A DNA stretch of 64,000 bases from Solanum dulcamara (Eukaryota > Streptophyta > Magnoliopsida > Solanales > Solanaceae), in contig NC_077244.1 of assembly GCF_947179165.1 (NCBI RefSeq), positions 79,078,144 to 79,142,143 of the forward strand, in the 5' to 3' direction. The position numbers were made by a program, and so were the translations under genes. The notes below the pieces were generated by a model that worked only from the letters and a program-made list of their open reading frames with translations, ran no database searches and had not been told where the DNA came from. Position 1 is the stretch's first letter, and every line of letters begins with the position of its first letter. Shown here one piece after another: positions 25,012 through 37,104 of this stretch.

Positions 25012-25749
25012 GTTATAGAATGACTGCTTTTGAATATTTCATTTTTAGGAGTCTTGGATTTCTCTGTTGTTAGTGATCTGATGGTTGTTTATGTAAAGTG
25101 TTTGTAGGCCTTGGGATATACACAAAATGGTTTGCTTGTGATTGACTTGTGAATCACTGTGTTCAGCATTGGCTGAACTTGTGCTTGATTTATTTTCTTT
25201 CTTTTACTAGCTTAAAGGATCTCTAACATTGACCAACATCAATGGTGTAAGAAAAGGTTTATTGGTGAAGATTGAAAAAGAAAGGTGGATTTGTTTGTAT
25301 CAGAAAAACATAGTCCTTGATTTCAGATATTAATAGGACTATTATCCTTGATTAATGATTGATTTAACAGATAATAGTAGTGAAATTGGAATATTATCCT
25401 TAATTAATGATTTGACAGAGAATAGTTGGTGCTTTATTTCTTGCAATAATTCTTTCTCAGGACTTTGTTGATGTGACAATGAATATTTTATTCTAATCAA
25501 ATTGGAGTCCACCACTTGCCCTTGAATTAATGGAAGGAAATCCAAGAAATTGGAATTAACTAATTTTGTGTCATCTTCATTCGCTATTTCTGTACATTGA
25601 AGTTCCTACAAAAATAGAACTATTGATTTACGTAACTGGACACAATATGTTATTCTGATTCACACACTCTGTCTTCCCATATGTAATTAAAAAAGAACAA
25701 TTAGACAAGTAATTACTAATAATGAGCAGGAAGATTTAAGAAGCCAAGC

Positions 25750-25995
25750 ATGTCGTCTTTTAGGTTCTTCAACTTCTCAGTACGTACCATGTCCACTCCA
25801 ACGTTGTTTAACTACATCCGCCGCATCATCATCTTCGTCCGTCGTTGGAATCGAACTCAGATCATAAAGGGAGACACATCATCAACCAGAATATTGTTCC
25901 TAATTTACAGAGACGACGGGTTTTGTTTAGCTTATGTAAAGGTGTTTCATGCATGTATTGACTGTTGCAATAGAAGAATAAAAGGAGGAAATTGA
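25750..25995 (+). other. Unassigned 81-codon open frame
   Basis: It encodes a basic, aromatic and Cys-containing small protein (RIIIFVRRWNRTQIIKGD, later VFHACIDCCNRRIKGGN). No domain or family was recognised, and I considered and rejected the DVL/RTFL small-peptide family because the conserved C-terminal block is missing. The composition (many Arg and Ile) is more peptide-like than the flanks, and CpG dinucleotides cluster around 25798-25860. It could be a small orphan gene or a chance frame. Confidence 0.2.
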
Positions 25996-27658
25996 CGAAG
26001 AAACAGGCTGGTAGGCAGTTTAAAAATGATATGATAGCAGTTTATTATTATAATAAAGATATTGTGGTGGTGCCAAACTTGTGGAAGCTGATCTATTTTC
26101 AATCTCATGGGAGTATATGTTACATGGACTTGGAGTTAGATTAGTTATACGTATAGTTTCTTGTTAATTTTTAATGTATGATGAATCATTTATACACCAG
26201 GCAAGTCATACAAGGCTATCAACATTACATCCCATTAGCATGTGTAAAAACCTTGACTTCAAATCAAGTAAATTTGCAATATCTCTAGAATGAGAATATC
26301 TGTAGGCTTACTCTCAATAGTCCAAATTAAGAGAATATATTCCATGTAAAGTACTCATTTATCTTCAAGAAGCGTCTTGTTTAGGATCAAGTTTTACCTA
26401 CTAATTAATATGATTAACCCCAAGCCCCGAAGCATTTGTCCTTATCACGCTAGTGTTCAAATCACCATTCTTACACACATACCAAAATAAACCTGAGATG
26501 ATTTCGACTGCTAGGCTAATTATCTGAAAATAATGATCATCCTTTTAGCATAAAAAAGTACAATTTGATAACATCTACATCCTCTAGATAATGCAACCAA
26601 TGAATCTTAGAACAACTTCTCAACATTTTCTATAACAGACTCATGTAAAAACCACCAACAAAACAAGAGGAAAAGCTGGGTTCAGGTGCATTGACAATCA
26701 GAAATAACTTCAAAAATACCCTATCATCATAACTAAACATTGAACCAGAAACATATTTGCTTACATCAGACCTAACCATACATACAGGAATGAGAACCTG
26801 CGCCAACTAGCTAGTATTGAACTAATTGCTTTGGGGATTAACTACTCCTACTTACATATAAAAGAAAAGGTAATAACAATTGAAGCTAACAATATGATAC
26901 CGACATGGAAAAAATTTCAAAATTTACTCAGGGACTTCATGAGGGAATTTAGTTAACTCTTTTAACTCCTGTTATTTAGGCCCTCAGGGAAATTAGTCCT
27001 ATCCAGCGCTCCACATAAGGTGACCAAGTACTACAAGTCCAACGTTTTGATGAGTAAGCATGCTGATGAATGAAATGAATCTTCTCTATAGAATATGTCA
27101 ATTATCAGGCTCAAGATCAAATGTTTCTCCAAATCCCCATGGAAAACGCCACCTCACCAACTAGACAGGAAATATACATTCTCATTGCTCACTATCCTTC
27201 AAAGGCCGATCACAACCTGATTCAGCATCCTGAAATTAATAAGCTAGAGAAAAAAAAAATAAGAATCGTAATCTCTAAGCAAATAAGCATCAATATTGCA
27301 ACCAAAGAATAAAAACATCAAAGTTGATCTCAGATCACCTGGGTTTCGGAAGGAAATCAGAAACCGCCCGCCCACAAGTGTAGTCAAATCATGAAGGGAA
27401 AATGCACTCCAACTTTGTCTGACTTCATTACATCAATTCGTAGGCTATTCAAAATGGAACAGACTTGAGCTAAAGTAAGTGGTGAGAATAGAGGTGCAGA
27501 AGGGAAAAGAAACAAGAAATTGACAGTCATATCAATTAGACGAATCAATGAATTTACAAATGTCTGAATGTTTCTCCATGTTACAGATTACAGTGGTACA
27601 AGAGCTACAAGTTTCTGGGCCTTCAATCCATAAGGGAGCTACAATTAACATTTAGTTG

Positions 27659-27720
27659 CTATGTCATTGCTAATTGTTTACAATCAGCTCCCAGTGGCTG
27701 TTAATGTAGCAATGACATAG
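27659..27720 (-). other. Perfect 13-bp inverted repeat in BRN-like 3' flank
   Basis: The arms ctatgtcattgct (27659-27671) and agcaatgacatag (27708-27720) pair perfectly over 13 bp around a 36-nt loop. The structure lies 60-125 nt past the BRN-like stop codon, in the probable 3' UTR, so it could form a hairpin in the transcript. Confidence 0.55.
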
Positions 27721-27781
27721 TGGCTTACATGTGACCCACTGATGCAAAGAATCAGCTTCCTTCTACACCTCACCTTTTACA

Positions 27782-30700
27782 TCAATAAGGTTTGTTCTGT
27801 TTGTTTTCTCTTTTAAGCTGAACCTTCAACTTTTTCCCGTCTAGTTGGAAACCATTCATCATTTTGATTGCAGATTGTGCAGCGTCTGGAGAGTCGTAAC
27901 TTACAAATCCTGCAGAAAGAAGTTAAATCATAACAGCAAGAGTGATTTTGGTTGATACATTAGAAAGTCTAAGGTTCATACCAAAACATTTACTAACACC
28001 AGTAGCTTTGTCCACAAAAACTTTGGCACTCAAGACCGTCCCAAATTGTTGGAAAGTGTTTGCAAGCTCTTGATCACCAAATTCTTGAGGAATGTGGTAA
28101 ATAAATAAATTAGCACCAGCTGGACCTGTAATGACGTAATTTCTCTTCCATAAGTAAGCAAAAGTCAAGTGCAAGCAATTCAAATTAACCTGCTTATCAA
28201 AAAAACTTGCCTATGTAATCTCAGTCAAGAAGTTGGAAGACTGCCATGCTAGGAAAATACCTAACTAATAATGCAAAGATAACAATGCTGACTGAAGCTC
28301 TCTACACTTTGATAATTGCTGAAACTAATGACATATAATTGACAAGGTCATAGTTTGCATGCCACATGCATTAATTTACTTGGAATTCCAGTGAGTCCAT
28401 CTAAAACTAAACCAAACTAAATATCACCAGTGAGTCTGAATAAGTACTTTCTACATCTCTTAAGGTAACAACTTCAAAAAAAAAAAGAGTACTTTCTACA
28501 TCTCTCACAAAGGCCTTGAGAAGATCTCACTTATATTGCAAATCTGATTTCTTCTTTTGTTTCTTCTATTAGTTGCTTCCTTTTAAAAAACGGATAGGTG
28601 CAAAATCACCATCTCAGATATCTGGTTTTAATTAACGATATGGAACACAAGCTTGGGAAACAATTAACCAAGAAAGAAAAAGTAGCCTCATTCAGATAGA
28701 TGCACGGGGGAACGATACTTCATGTTAACAAGTAGTACTAAAGCAGCTCAAAATAAAATTTTGACAACCTTCAACTTGACCCCCTGTATTTGAACCGACA
28801 CTTGAAGATGCTGCAGAATGCCTGTTTGCGGTATAAGGAGGTAGATAACCAGTAATGCCTCCAGGATAGCGCGTGGGATATTGAAGTCCTTGTACTGCCC
28901 TGTAAGCAGATGCCAGATAGCTTCCAGGCGACATGGCATAATTTCTTGGGGTAGTTCCAGGTGTTAGACCAGGTGCAACTCCATGTGGAGTACCTCCTTG
29001 GTTTATGGATGGAACCATATTCTGAAATGAGGGTTGATTCTGTACTGACGGTTGACGGTACTGCATGAGCCCATATGTTCCAGGAGTCTGCAAAATAGCA
29101 TGTTAACTTGAACTGCCCCTTAAATTGATCACTGGAGCAAGAATGGCAGAAATCTAATGAAAAAGAAAAGAACCACGAAAGGAACATGTCAACTCAATAT
29201 CACAGCTAGAGCAAAGCAACCAAGAATTTGACTTGACGCCCAAATTTACTGGTGAATACAATTCAACCAACCTGATAAGCATAGCCATTATATGGTGGCA
29301 TGTAACCCATGGATAGAGATCCATATAAAGATGGATGCTGTCCATAGTTGGAAGCATTAGATGCCTGAGATAAAGCTTTCTGAGCCCTCCTAGCTTGCCT
29401 TTCCCTTTCTGTATCTGCCCACTTGACTACCAAAGGGACAGTTGCACCCTGAATGGACAGTACAATAAAAAAATTCAATCTAAACAACCAGAAAATGGAA
29501 GTCTTGGATGAGTAAAACTTGACATGAATGTAAAATTGCTAAAAGGATTTAATCAATGAGCATAAACCTTCATTGTGAATTTCTATTTTTTGCAAATAAA
29601 CTTGCGCAGTTGTAGGTCCCTTTTCCCAGTAAAACTAAAATCTCAAATTTTAGATAACTAGGAAACGAGATGCCTATTGATTCAGATCATCACTACTCTT
29701 ACAAGTTTTAAGCAAAGTAATAAAGCCAGAAGCAAATTTCTGGAAAATGAATTGATATATAGAAAGAAAATAGAAAAACAATAACCAGCACTTACTCAGG
29801 TATCCAAACGATAAAAACTTCGCACAGGGTTAGACTTGGACACTACAATAAAATAATTGTATGTTTTAAAATTTCACTAAATTTCGCATGTCGGATTTTA
29901 ATTTCTAAACTAATTAGGTAGGTATAAGTGAACATCCACCTCTTGATCAATAGCTTAGGATTCATAAGTTCCTCTAGAACACGACCTCTGAAGGGATCAA
30001 ATACATATCTCATAGCACAAATGTTTGATTTTGCTTCTTATAAATTACTATTTCAACCTGACGAATTACACTACAGTATCTCCAGCGATTAATCAATCCG
30101 CTCGGTTAAAATTTCCAGTAAACTAAAATCCATCAATTTAGTCCAAGGTCTTCAAGGAAGATGATAAAAATGTCTCAAATGCCTGAATGCAGTGCCATGT
30201 AGAAAGGTCCTAGAAAAGAAATCAGCAGATATTGTCTTTGGAATCCTCTGAACAGAAAGTGGTAGCATTTAGGCTATTCTGTTGACCCAGCTACAAAGAG
30301 GCAACATATAAGAAGCCACCTCCACTAATTGACCCCAAGTTAAAGCCAAAATTGGCACTCCCATGATGAGGGGAATATAGTTGCTCCCACAAGGAGTAAT
30401 GATTACCTAACTAATTCAACGGAGCGAAGGTAACTCAATATTTAAAATATTTGAACTTACCAAAAAGAATCTGAATATTTGACCATTACTACAACTCCAG
30501 AGAAAGGATAATAACCAGATCAATCACTAAAGAAAAGTTACACACAATTTTTTGAGGCAGCCCGGTGCACTAAGCTCCCGCTATGTGCAGGGTCCGGGGA
30601 AGGGCCCGACCACAAGGGTCTATTGTACGCAGCCTTACCTTGCATTTCTGCCAGAGGCTGTTTCCAAGGCTTGAACCCGTGACTTCCTGATTACATGGCA

Positions 30701-33580
30701 GCAACTTTACGAGTTACTCCAAGGCTCCCCTTCAAAAGTTACACACAATGCAAATCTCAAATATCCACAAAACTCAAATTTCAAAGGTTTCACAGGTGTG
30801 ACCTAACAGGCTAACATGCAGATAGAAACAAACCTCCATGGTATGCTTTCCATTAAGGGCCTCTACTGCTGCAATTGCTTGTTCTTTTTTCTCATACTTC
30901 AGAAAAGCATATCCTACCAGAAAGAAAGAAAATTTTCGGTGATGAATTAATTCTGTCCTCACGAAAAGTTTATGTGAAAGATTAGTACATGTTGGCTGTA
31001 CCTCTACTAGTTTGCTGAGAACCTCTGAGAATTTGCAAATCTGTAATGGTCCCATATTGAGAGAATAAAGAGGAGACTTCTGGGTCAGAGACATTCTTTG
31101 GCAACATACCCACAAAAAGCTTGTGCTCTGAATTTCAGGTTAAGAGAAAGGACAAAAAGAAAGAGAATGAGAGAAAAGTTACCAACTATGCACAGCATCA
31201 CATAAACAAAACTATGATATACAGTAAGGACAACTTTTTCTTTTTGGATAAGTATTGCAACAACAGATGACACGGTCAAAAGGAAGGGAAAGTAAGGAAA
31301 AGTAAACAATGGGAAACTTCAATCATGTGAATCAGATAACCATGTAAGAACAAATATCATAAGACAAGAATTTAAATTATAGTACACCTAGCCTTTCCAA
31401 CTCGCCATCAGCATACTTCACTTGCAACGGACTAGAAGCCTGAATTGGACACAGAGAAGAGGACACCTTTATTATCACAAGACAAGCACGTCATGTTAAT
31501 ATAAAAGAGCAGCAGATCACAAATAAACTTAATAAGATTAGTATTCAGAATAGATGTGCTCTTACATCCATCCTTCTTTTTTTCTTGTGATAAGAGTTAG
31601 AGAACAAAGTGATCACTTAGATGCATTAATTTCCCCAGCGTACCAACATCAAATACCCTATCACTTCAAAACACTATGTGAAACTCTGGACACGCGGCCT
31701 GGAAATAAACGTGCAAAACTAAAGCGTAAAATACATCTCAAACAATCTGCATAATTTATCAACTATGATTCAATTTTGGGCCAATCCATAATAGCAACAC
31801 ATTTAGATTAGCTGCTTTCACAACTTGCATGTCTTAAGGGTCATTAGACGCTCTTACAACGATCAACTGCCAACTGACTCCGCCAACCAAGATATTTTTA
31901 AGAAACCAAATTATTCTAGAGAAGACATTTATCATACTTTTTTTGATGAATAGGTAAGTGAAAGGACCTTCAACAATAGCATAGTAATCCCACAAAAGGG
32001 GTCTTGGGAGGGTAAGATGTACGCAAACCTTACCCCTACCTTTGTGGGGGTAGAGAGATTGTTTCAAACATAATCCTTTTTCTTCATGACACAAGAAACT
32101 AGCACAAAGTGGTGAAAAACATGAAACCTGATATTGATCACTCCTAGTTTGCCATGTTGCGTGACTCAGATTTATTTTCTTTCTTCCCCAGCTGCCCCTT
32201 CTCTCCTCCTCCCACCAACACCAAAAAGAATGAGAAGCTGTTATCCATAGTATAGTCCATCCTTCTTCTTTTCCAACTTTGTCACAACCTTTTATTTTCT
32301 CCTAAATAGCTGTTTCATTTTCCTTAACATTCTTGTAGCTGCAATATACTGTCATTAAGTGTGCAACGTACCCTGGACAATGCTCTGCTTATAATGTACT
32401 TATCCTGTAACAGCATAGGGAAACTAGATACTATTACTTATGCTACTACTTCTCTCCCATTCACCCGCAGGCTCTCCTAGTTAAGCTTTCTCCTCGTTGC
32501 ACGCTCTTATTTTGCACATTCTACTTGTACTCCATAGAAACATACTAAGTTGTCTAATCAGTTAAGACTTCAAGGGAACAAAGATGTTCTTTTCTATTTT
32601 ACTACAATTCATAAACATTAGACGACGGGACATGCAGCTTGAATTCAGAATTCAAGTCTTGGTAAAAACAACTCACCAGCTGGAACAGCCTTTATCTCCC
32701 CAGTTCAGGAGGTTATAGAAATTCTCCATTATTACATCAAGACAGTACAGTTCGTTATAAAAACATCCAATCACAGTACAGTATTTTGGTTATATTACTA
32801 TACTGTCATGCTGGAAACAGATAGTCCTATATTCCTGGTGTTAAAACATGAGACAATGCCAAAAGAATTCTCTTGAAGATAGTTAATTAAGTAACTTTAG
32901 TAGCTAGCTAAAATCTACATGGAACTTTATTATGACTTTATTGGGGATGATTTTAACAAGAAAGACTAAAAGCAGCAACTAAATTTCAGAAAATATAATA
33001 ATTAGCTAGTAAAACTTGAACAAATAATCATGGAAATGGAACTTGGGATTGAGGCATAGCCGTTGCTGTTGCTATAATGGGTAACAACAGTAGAGAGATC
33101 CCACTGCATTACAACGTTCCAGGTATCTTGTTTAATTAATCAAATAAAGTATAATGCATGTCCCCATTGACAACAATATACAAAAAGACTGACCCCAGGA
33201 AGCGTCTGTTTATTGTGACAAGCAGTTATAGCCTTGTCCGCTTCTTCTCTCGACGGGCAAATCAGAAAACAGCACCCTGAAAAACAGAAAAGAAAACATG
33301 CGAAGGCTTACAAATCCTTTAAGGGGAACAGTCAATGAAACAATTAATCGCACATTGGCGATCCAGAAACATGTAATCGAAGGCGAAAACTGAAGAGTGA
33401 ACCTCGAGAAGCCCGTGTAGTCTTGTCTTTGATGATGTTGACTTCGTCAATAACTGCGAACTCTTTGAACATCTCCAGAAGCTGTTCCTCCGTCATTTGC
33501 TTCGGCACTTGACCTACGAACAGCTTCACGCTCTCCTCGATGTGCTCACGCGCCCTCTCCTCATCCGCCATTAATGCCAC
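27782..33580 (-). CDS. Bruno/CELF-like RNA-binding protein (BRN1/BRN2 type)
   Basis: Nine exons: 33403-33580, 33194-33276, 31388-31439, 31002-31127, 30834-30913, 29272-29448, 28769-29087, 27982-28125, 27782-27909. They join in frame to 428 residues. The protein has the CELF layout of two close RRMs, a linker and a third RRM. RRM1 is at about 17-98 (LFVGQV at 20-25, GCCFLICP at 60-67), RRM2 at about 106-186 ([14 protein letters not shown]) and RRM3 at about 343-420 ([16 protein letters not shown]). The linker (about 200-335) is rich in Gly, Pro, Ser, Tyr and Gln. In Arabidopsis the BRN proteins bind the SOC1 3' UTR and repress its mRNA, delaying flowering; the same role here is inference. Exon borders split the RRMs as in plant CELF genes. 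Introns hold a SINE (30549-30733) and a SINE/LINE tail (31969-32080). Confidence 0.93.
30533..30749 (-). mobile_element. tRNA-derived SINE with 16-bp target duplication
   Basis: The body is 30549-30733, reading on the minus strand. It has a tRNA-like head starting ggagccttggagtaactcg with a B box GGTTCAAGCC at 30668-30677, then the conserved aaggctgcgtacaatagacc segment typical of solanaceous TS/SolS SINEs, and ends by the left duplication. The direct repeats aaaagttacacacaat at 30533-30548 and 30734-30749 are identical over 16 bp, so the insertion is fairly recent. It lies in intron 5 of the BRN-like gene, in the same orientation as the gene. Confidence 0.88.
31969..32080 (-). mobile_element. 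SINE/LINE 3'-tail fragment in BRN-like intron 2
   Basis: On the minus strand the order is a ctctctacccccacaaaggt box, a ggggtaaggtttgcgtacat box, cttaccctcccaagacccc, gtgggattac, and a short TTG-type end (ttcaacaa on the plus strand near 31967). These blocks match the shared 3' tail of the RTE LINE at 46160-46285. No tRNA-like head was identified and borders are approximate. Confidence 0.6.
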
Positions 33581-34820
33581 GAACTACTGAAATCACACAC
33601 GCGCTCTGCCTCTTGAAACTATGTTCTTCAATGTCTCAAGTCCTGTTTTTAGGAAATTAGAGACTTTGTAGATGGCAAATAAGGAATTTCATTCCCCTAT
33701 TAGTAGTTTGACATTGCGTAAATTACAAGAGTGCCACTGAATCTGGCTTCTGCGACAGTTGAGGAGTCGTGGACGATTGATTGTAACCAATAAATTCGGC
33801 AAAAAGACAATAATGTAGTGTGGATCAGGAACAACTTGCTTCGTACATTGACGTAATTACCCTTCATCATTGGAACGTTGACTCAACTGTCAATTACTGA
33901 GGCAATTTTTATGCCAAATTATCTAAATTTGTATTTGTATGATGAGCTAAATTTAAAATGCTTTTCAAACATCTGCCTAACTCTATCCATTTTAAAATAA
34001 CTTCATGTCTAAGGTTAGACTTTATCGATGAATTCACTTGAACAAGATTATTTTGTACAACTTCAAACATCACAAGTTGAAGTTGTCCCAAAGTGAACAA
34101 ATGTACAAAAGTTCTAAAAATTTGATATAAATTTGTATTGATATCCAAAGATGATACCTTGTAACATTTTTTCCTTTTCCACACGGAAGCCCTTTTCACG
34201 AAGAAAAAATAGCCGAATTGTCTCTTCAACCGTACAGAATGATTCAGATTTGCCATTGAATTTGCAAAATAGTCCAGATTTATTCCATATTATTCCCATT
34301 CACAATCCCTATCCCTTTAAATAGATCATCGCCATAACAATTAATTCTCACCGCTCTTAAAAATATCATTTTGAAGATTACTGTTACTCCAACACCACTT
34401 CTTGCTCATGCAACATTCATGAAAATTCCATCACAAAATTATTCATTCAAACGATCTCTCTCTCTCACACCTCAACTTTATAAACTTTATCAATTTCAAA
34501 GTCATCATGTTACGTTCACCCTCCCTAAACCCCTATAACCCAACTCGATTACAATTTTGTCACAAATATTTTAACGATAAAATTACGCGTCTTTCATTAA
34601 TAATCGAGGTCAAATACATTCTAATAAATATACGAAAAGATTCAAATTTATGCCTAAACTTTGAAGAGCAGAAAGTAACAACCCAAAAGATACTATTTGA
34701 ACTAGCACTTTATATTTATTTTACAAAAACAAGAAATACTTGTACTTTCAAGCGTTTGAACCATACAATGCCCATCAAATGTAAGTGTATGGAACCAGAA
34801 AACTAAAGAAAAAACATTGA
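33581..34820. other. Spacer, BRN-like promoter to tRNA-Pro
   Basis: The left part is the promoter and leader of the BRN-like gene on the minus strand. Open frames at 33909-34256 (-) and 34507-34806 (+) have no recognisable motif. An A-run (34809-34814 on plus) is T6 on the tRNA strand and can serve as the Pol III terminator. Confidence 0.5.
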
Positions 34821-34892
34821 GGGGCGTTCCGAGAATCGAACTCGGGACCTCTCGCACCCAAAGCGAGAATCATACCACTAGACCAAACGCCC
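34821..34892 (-). tRNA. tRNA-Pro (anticodon UGG)
   Basis: 72 nt on the minus strand. The acceptor stem GGGCGTT (34892-34886) pairs with AACGCCC (34828-34822) and the discriminator base is C (34821). The A box includes TGGTCTAGTGG and the B box region GAGTTCGATTC. The anticodon stem CTCGC/GCGAG encloses loop TTTGGGT, with anticodon TGG at 34858-34860. The T arm CCGAG/CTCGG is perfect. There is no intron. A T6 run lies 6 nt downstream on the minus strand (34809-34814). It is of the plant nuclear cytosolic type. Confidence 0.96.
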
Positions 34893-37104
34893 TCATGCCC
34901 TCAATAGTTGTACATCAACAATTGTAATTTAATTTAGATGTTATAGGAATGCCGATTCAAATATGGATAGAAAAGCTCGTTTAAGTGATTCATAATCCCT
35001 CATAGGGTTCTATTGATTCAATTTTTATGCTTGGCACGAAACTCTTGTTTCGAGTGAAAGGAAGAGCAGTGGCCCACCCAAAATAAGATTTTTTAAAAAA
35101 GGATAGTGAGTTTTTCTTGTTGGCATCAGTCTTGTTTATCGAAATTCAAAGCTTCCTTCATAACTAAGAATTTCATAGATCATAATATAGTAATTGCTCA
35201 AATAAGTGGGTATTTAGATTGACTTATTTTTAGTGATTTTTAAGCTACTTTTTAGTTTTGAAAGTTCTTTGGCTAACTCAAAAAGTTCTTAAAAACACAT
35301 TTTTTTTAAACTAAGAAAGTACCGAAAAAGGCAAAAGCCAAAAGTTGGGTATTTCCAACTTATGAGTTTTAGTTTTTAACTTATAAGTCTCTTAAAAAAA
35401 ATCAATCCAAACACCTCCCAACTATGCCCGATGTGCTGTTGTTGCCACGTGTAGACTCTTAATTTGAGGCCTAGTTGAACCTGGATTTTACCCTATACAC
35501 AATTACACCTGTGTTTGCCCAGCATCTTTAATTTGTTGACCTAATTTATTTGGGCGGTGTATTATAACGTGCAATGACTTGAGACTTGTACATATTCCCT
35601 AATTATACATATATCATATGGCATGAGAGGGGCGGGTAGTCAAGAAATTATAATGGGTTCATCTGAACTCAGTGGTTTTAATTAGCGTATCTGCATATGA
35701 TATATATGTGTGTTGAAAAATTCACTAAATAAGTAGAGCTAACAAATTTAGAACACTCTCACTAAATTATGTCCAGATAAAAAGTTATAGAATTCTAAAT
35801 TCAAATCCATAGGTTAAATTTTGGATTCACCTATATATCTGTGTCTAAGGTTGGTCGAATGAGAAGAGAATATTAGTTGTAGGTAGGATCAAATCAATTC
35901 CGTAGGAGGAGTATGTAGTTGGTTGAAAGGGTATTCTCCCTTTGTAGTAAGTATTATTATGGTAGCCCATTTTGAGAACACAAAATAATTATGAGAAAGT
36001 TTGATTCATGGTTGATATCAAAATGTACGTTAGATTCTTTATTCGGATAATTTACACCTTTGAGTAGTCGTGCAAGTGGTCGATCATGATCACCTAGCTT
36101 TATATCTGAGGTTCATATCCAACTATATATATTCGAATTATAATCATCAAGATGCCTCAACCATCTTGACAATTTGCTCAAAATAATTTTCACCATTTCT
36201 CACTATCCTTAATATATACTATGTGACTGACTCATACTTTAATTTGATCCGCACTTTATATAAATTAATAATTCAAAACAAAACAAAAAACATGTATAGC
36301 TAGCTGCTAGCAAATAAGAACATGAGTTGGCACGTCGCTTTCAGAACAAACAACTTGCAGTTGTTCGACATAGAGGAAGAAGATCACATATACTCAATTA
36401 AGTTTGTCCACGTTGAACATTTCAACATTCCTTCAACAACAATTAAAGTCTGCAAGCTTTAATTAATTATATATTATATGAGAGGCCTTTTTTTTTTTTT
36501 TAATGTTAGTCAAGCACGTGAAAATTATTTTTAATTATAAATGGCATGAGACTTAAACTCACGACGACTTGTATCATGTTGAACTGTGTGATTATTTCAT
36601 GTTGAAGTAAGAAAGTTTGTTCATGTTCCAATTGTCACGCCTATGTGTTAAGTGTCTCACATTAATTAAAGAATGAATTGTTTGTTTTTTTATATAATTT
36701 TGAACAATCCTTAACAACTTTAGAAATTAAGTTAAGCCAAGAGTCAATCTTTATACTTATTGGACACCAAATTGTAGTTGGCAGTAAAAGAAACTCTTCT
36801 AGCAAATTATGAGCTCATCTTCTACACTCCAATAACGTAGAAAAAAAATCAGTCTATCAAATCACCTAAAAAAAAAAAAAGAGAAAGCAGTTGAAGCCAA
36901 ATGACAGTATTGCCCTGTCTAATGATGCATTAGAGAGAGAGAGAGGGGAGCAGCTAGAGGACCCATGACAGTAATTATAATAAAGGCATGCATTAATTTA
37001 GTCTATATATATTGAGGAACCATCGGGTGTACATGTTGTTGCGGTGCTGTTTGGCCTTGCTAAACTAATATACTATACATTATTACTTGTCTCTGAAGAA
37101 GAAG
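34893..37104. other. Spacer between tRNA-Pro and SDR gene
   Basis: AT-rich sequence with a fold-back MITE copy (35208-35419). The right end is the SDR promoter and leader, with a GA-rich stretch (gagagagagagaggggagca, about 36933-36952) and a ctatatatattg TATA-like element near 37002-37013. No other gene was seen. Confidence 0.5.
35208..35419. mobile_element. Fold-back MITE copy 3
   Basis: The left end reads gggtatttagattgactta and the right end tcaatccaaacacctccc, imperfect inverted copies. The right end matches the tcaatccaaacaggct end of the copy at 10465-10611. An internal inverted segment (acttataagtctc and agtgatttttaagctac) supports a fold-back element. Confidence 0.45.

Larger units (their letters stand above)
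25012..27781. other. Convergent spacer, RopGAP to BRN-like gene
   Basis: This is the 3' UTR of RopGAP, then AT-rich sequence, then the 3' flank of the BRN-like gene. A local duplication occurs near 25338-25440 (attatccttgattaatgatt and attatccttaattaatgatt). The right end contains a 13-bp perfect inverted repeat (27659-27720). One unassigned small frame (25750-25995) is listed separately. Confidence 0.5.

Noticed and set aside
34821..34892. Organellar tRNA insertion
   Set aside because: The sequence has the nuclear plant tRNA-Pro A and B boxes and its own T-run terminator, so it is a normal nuclear gene.
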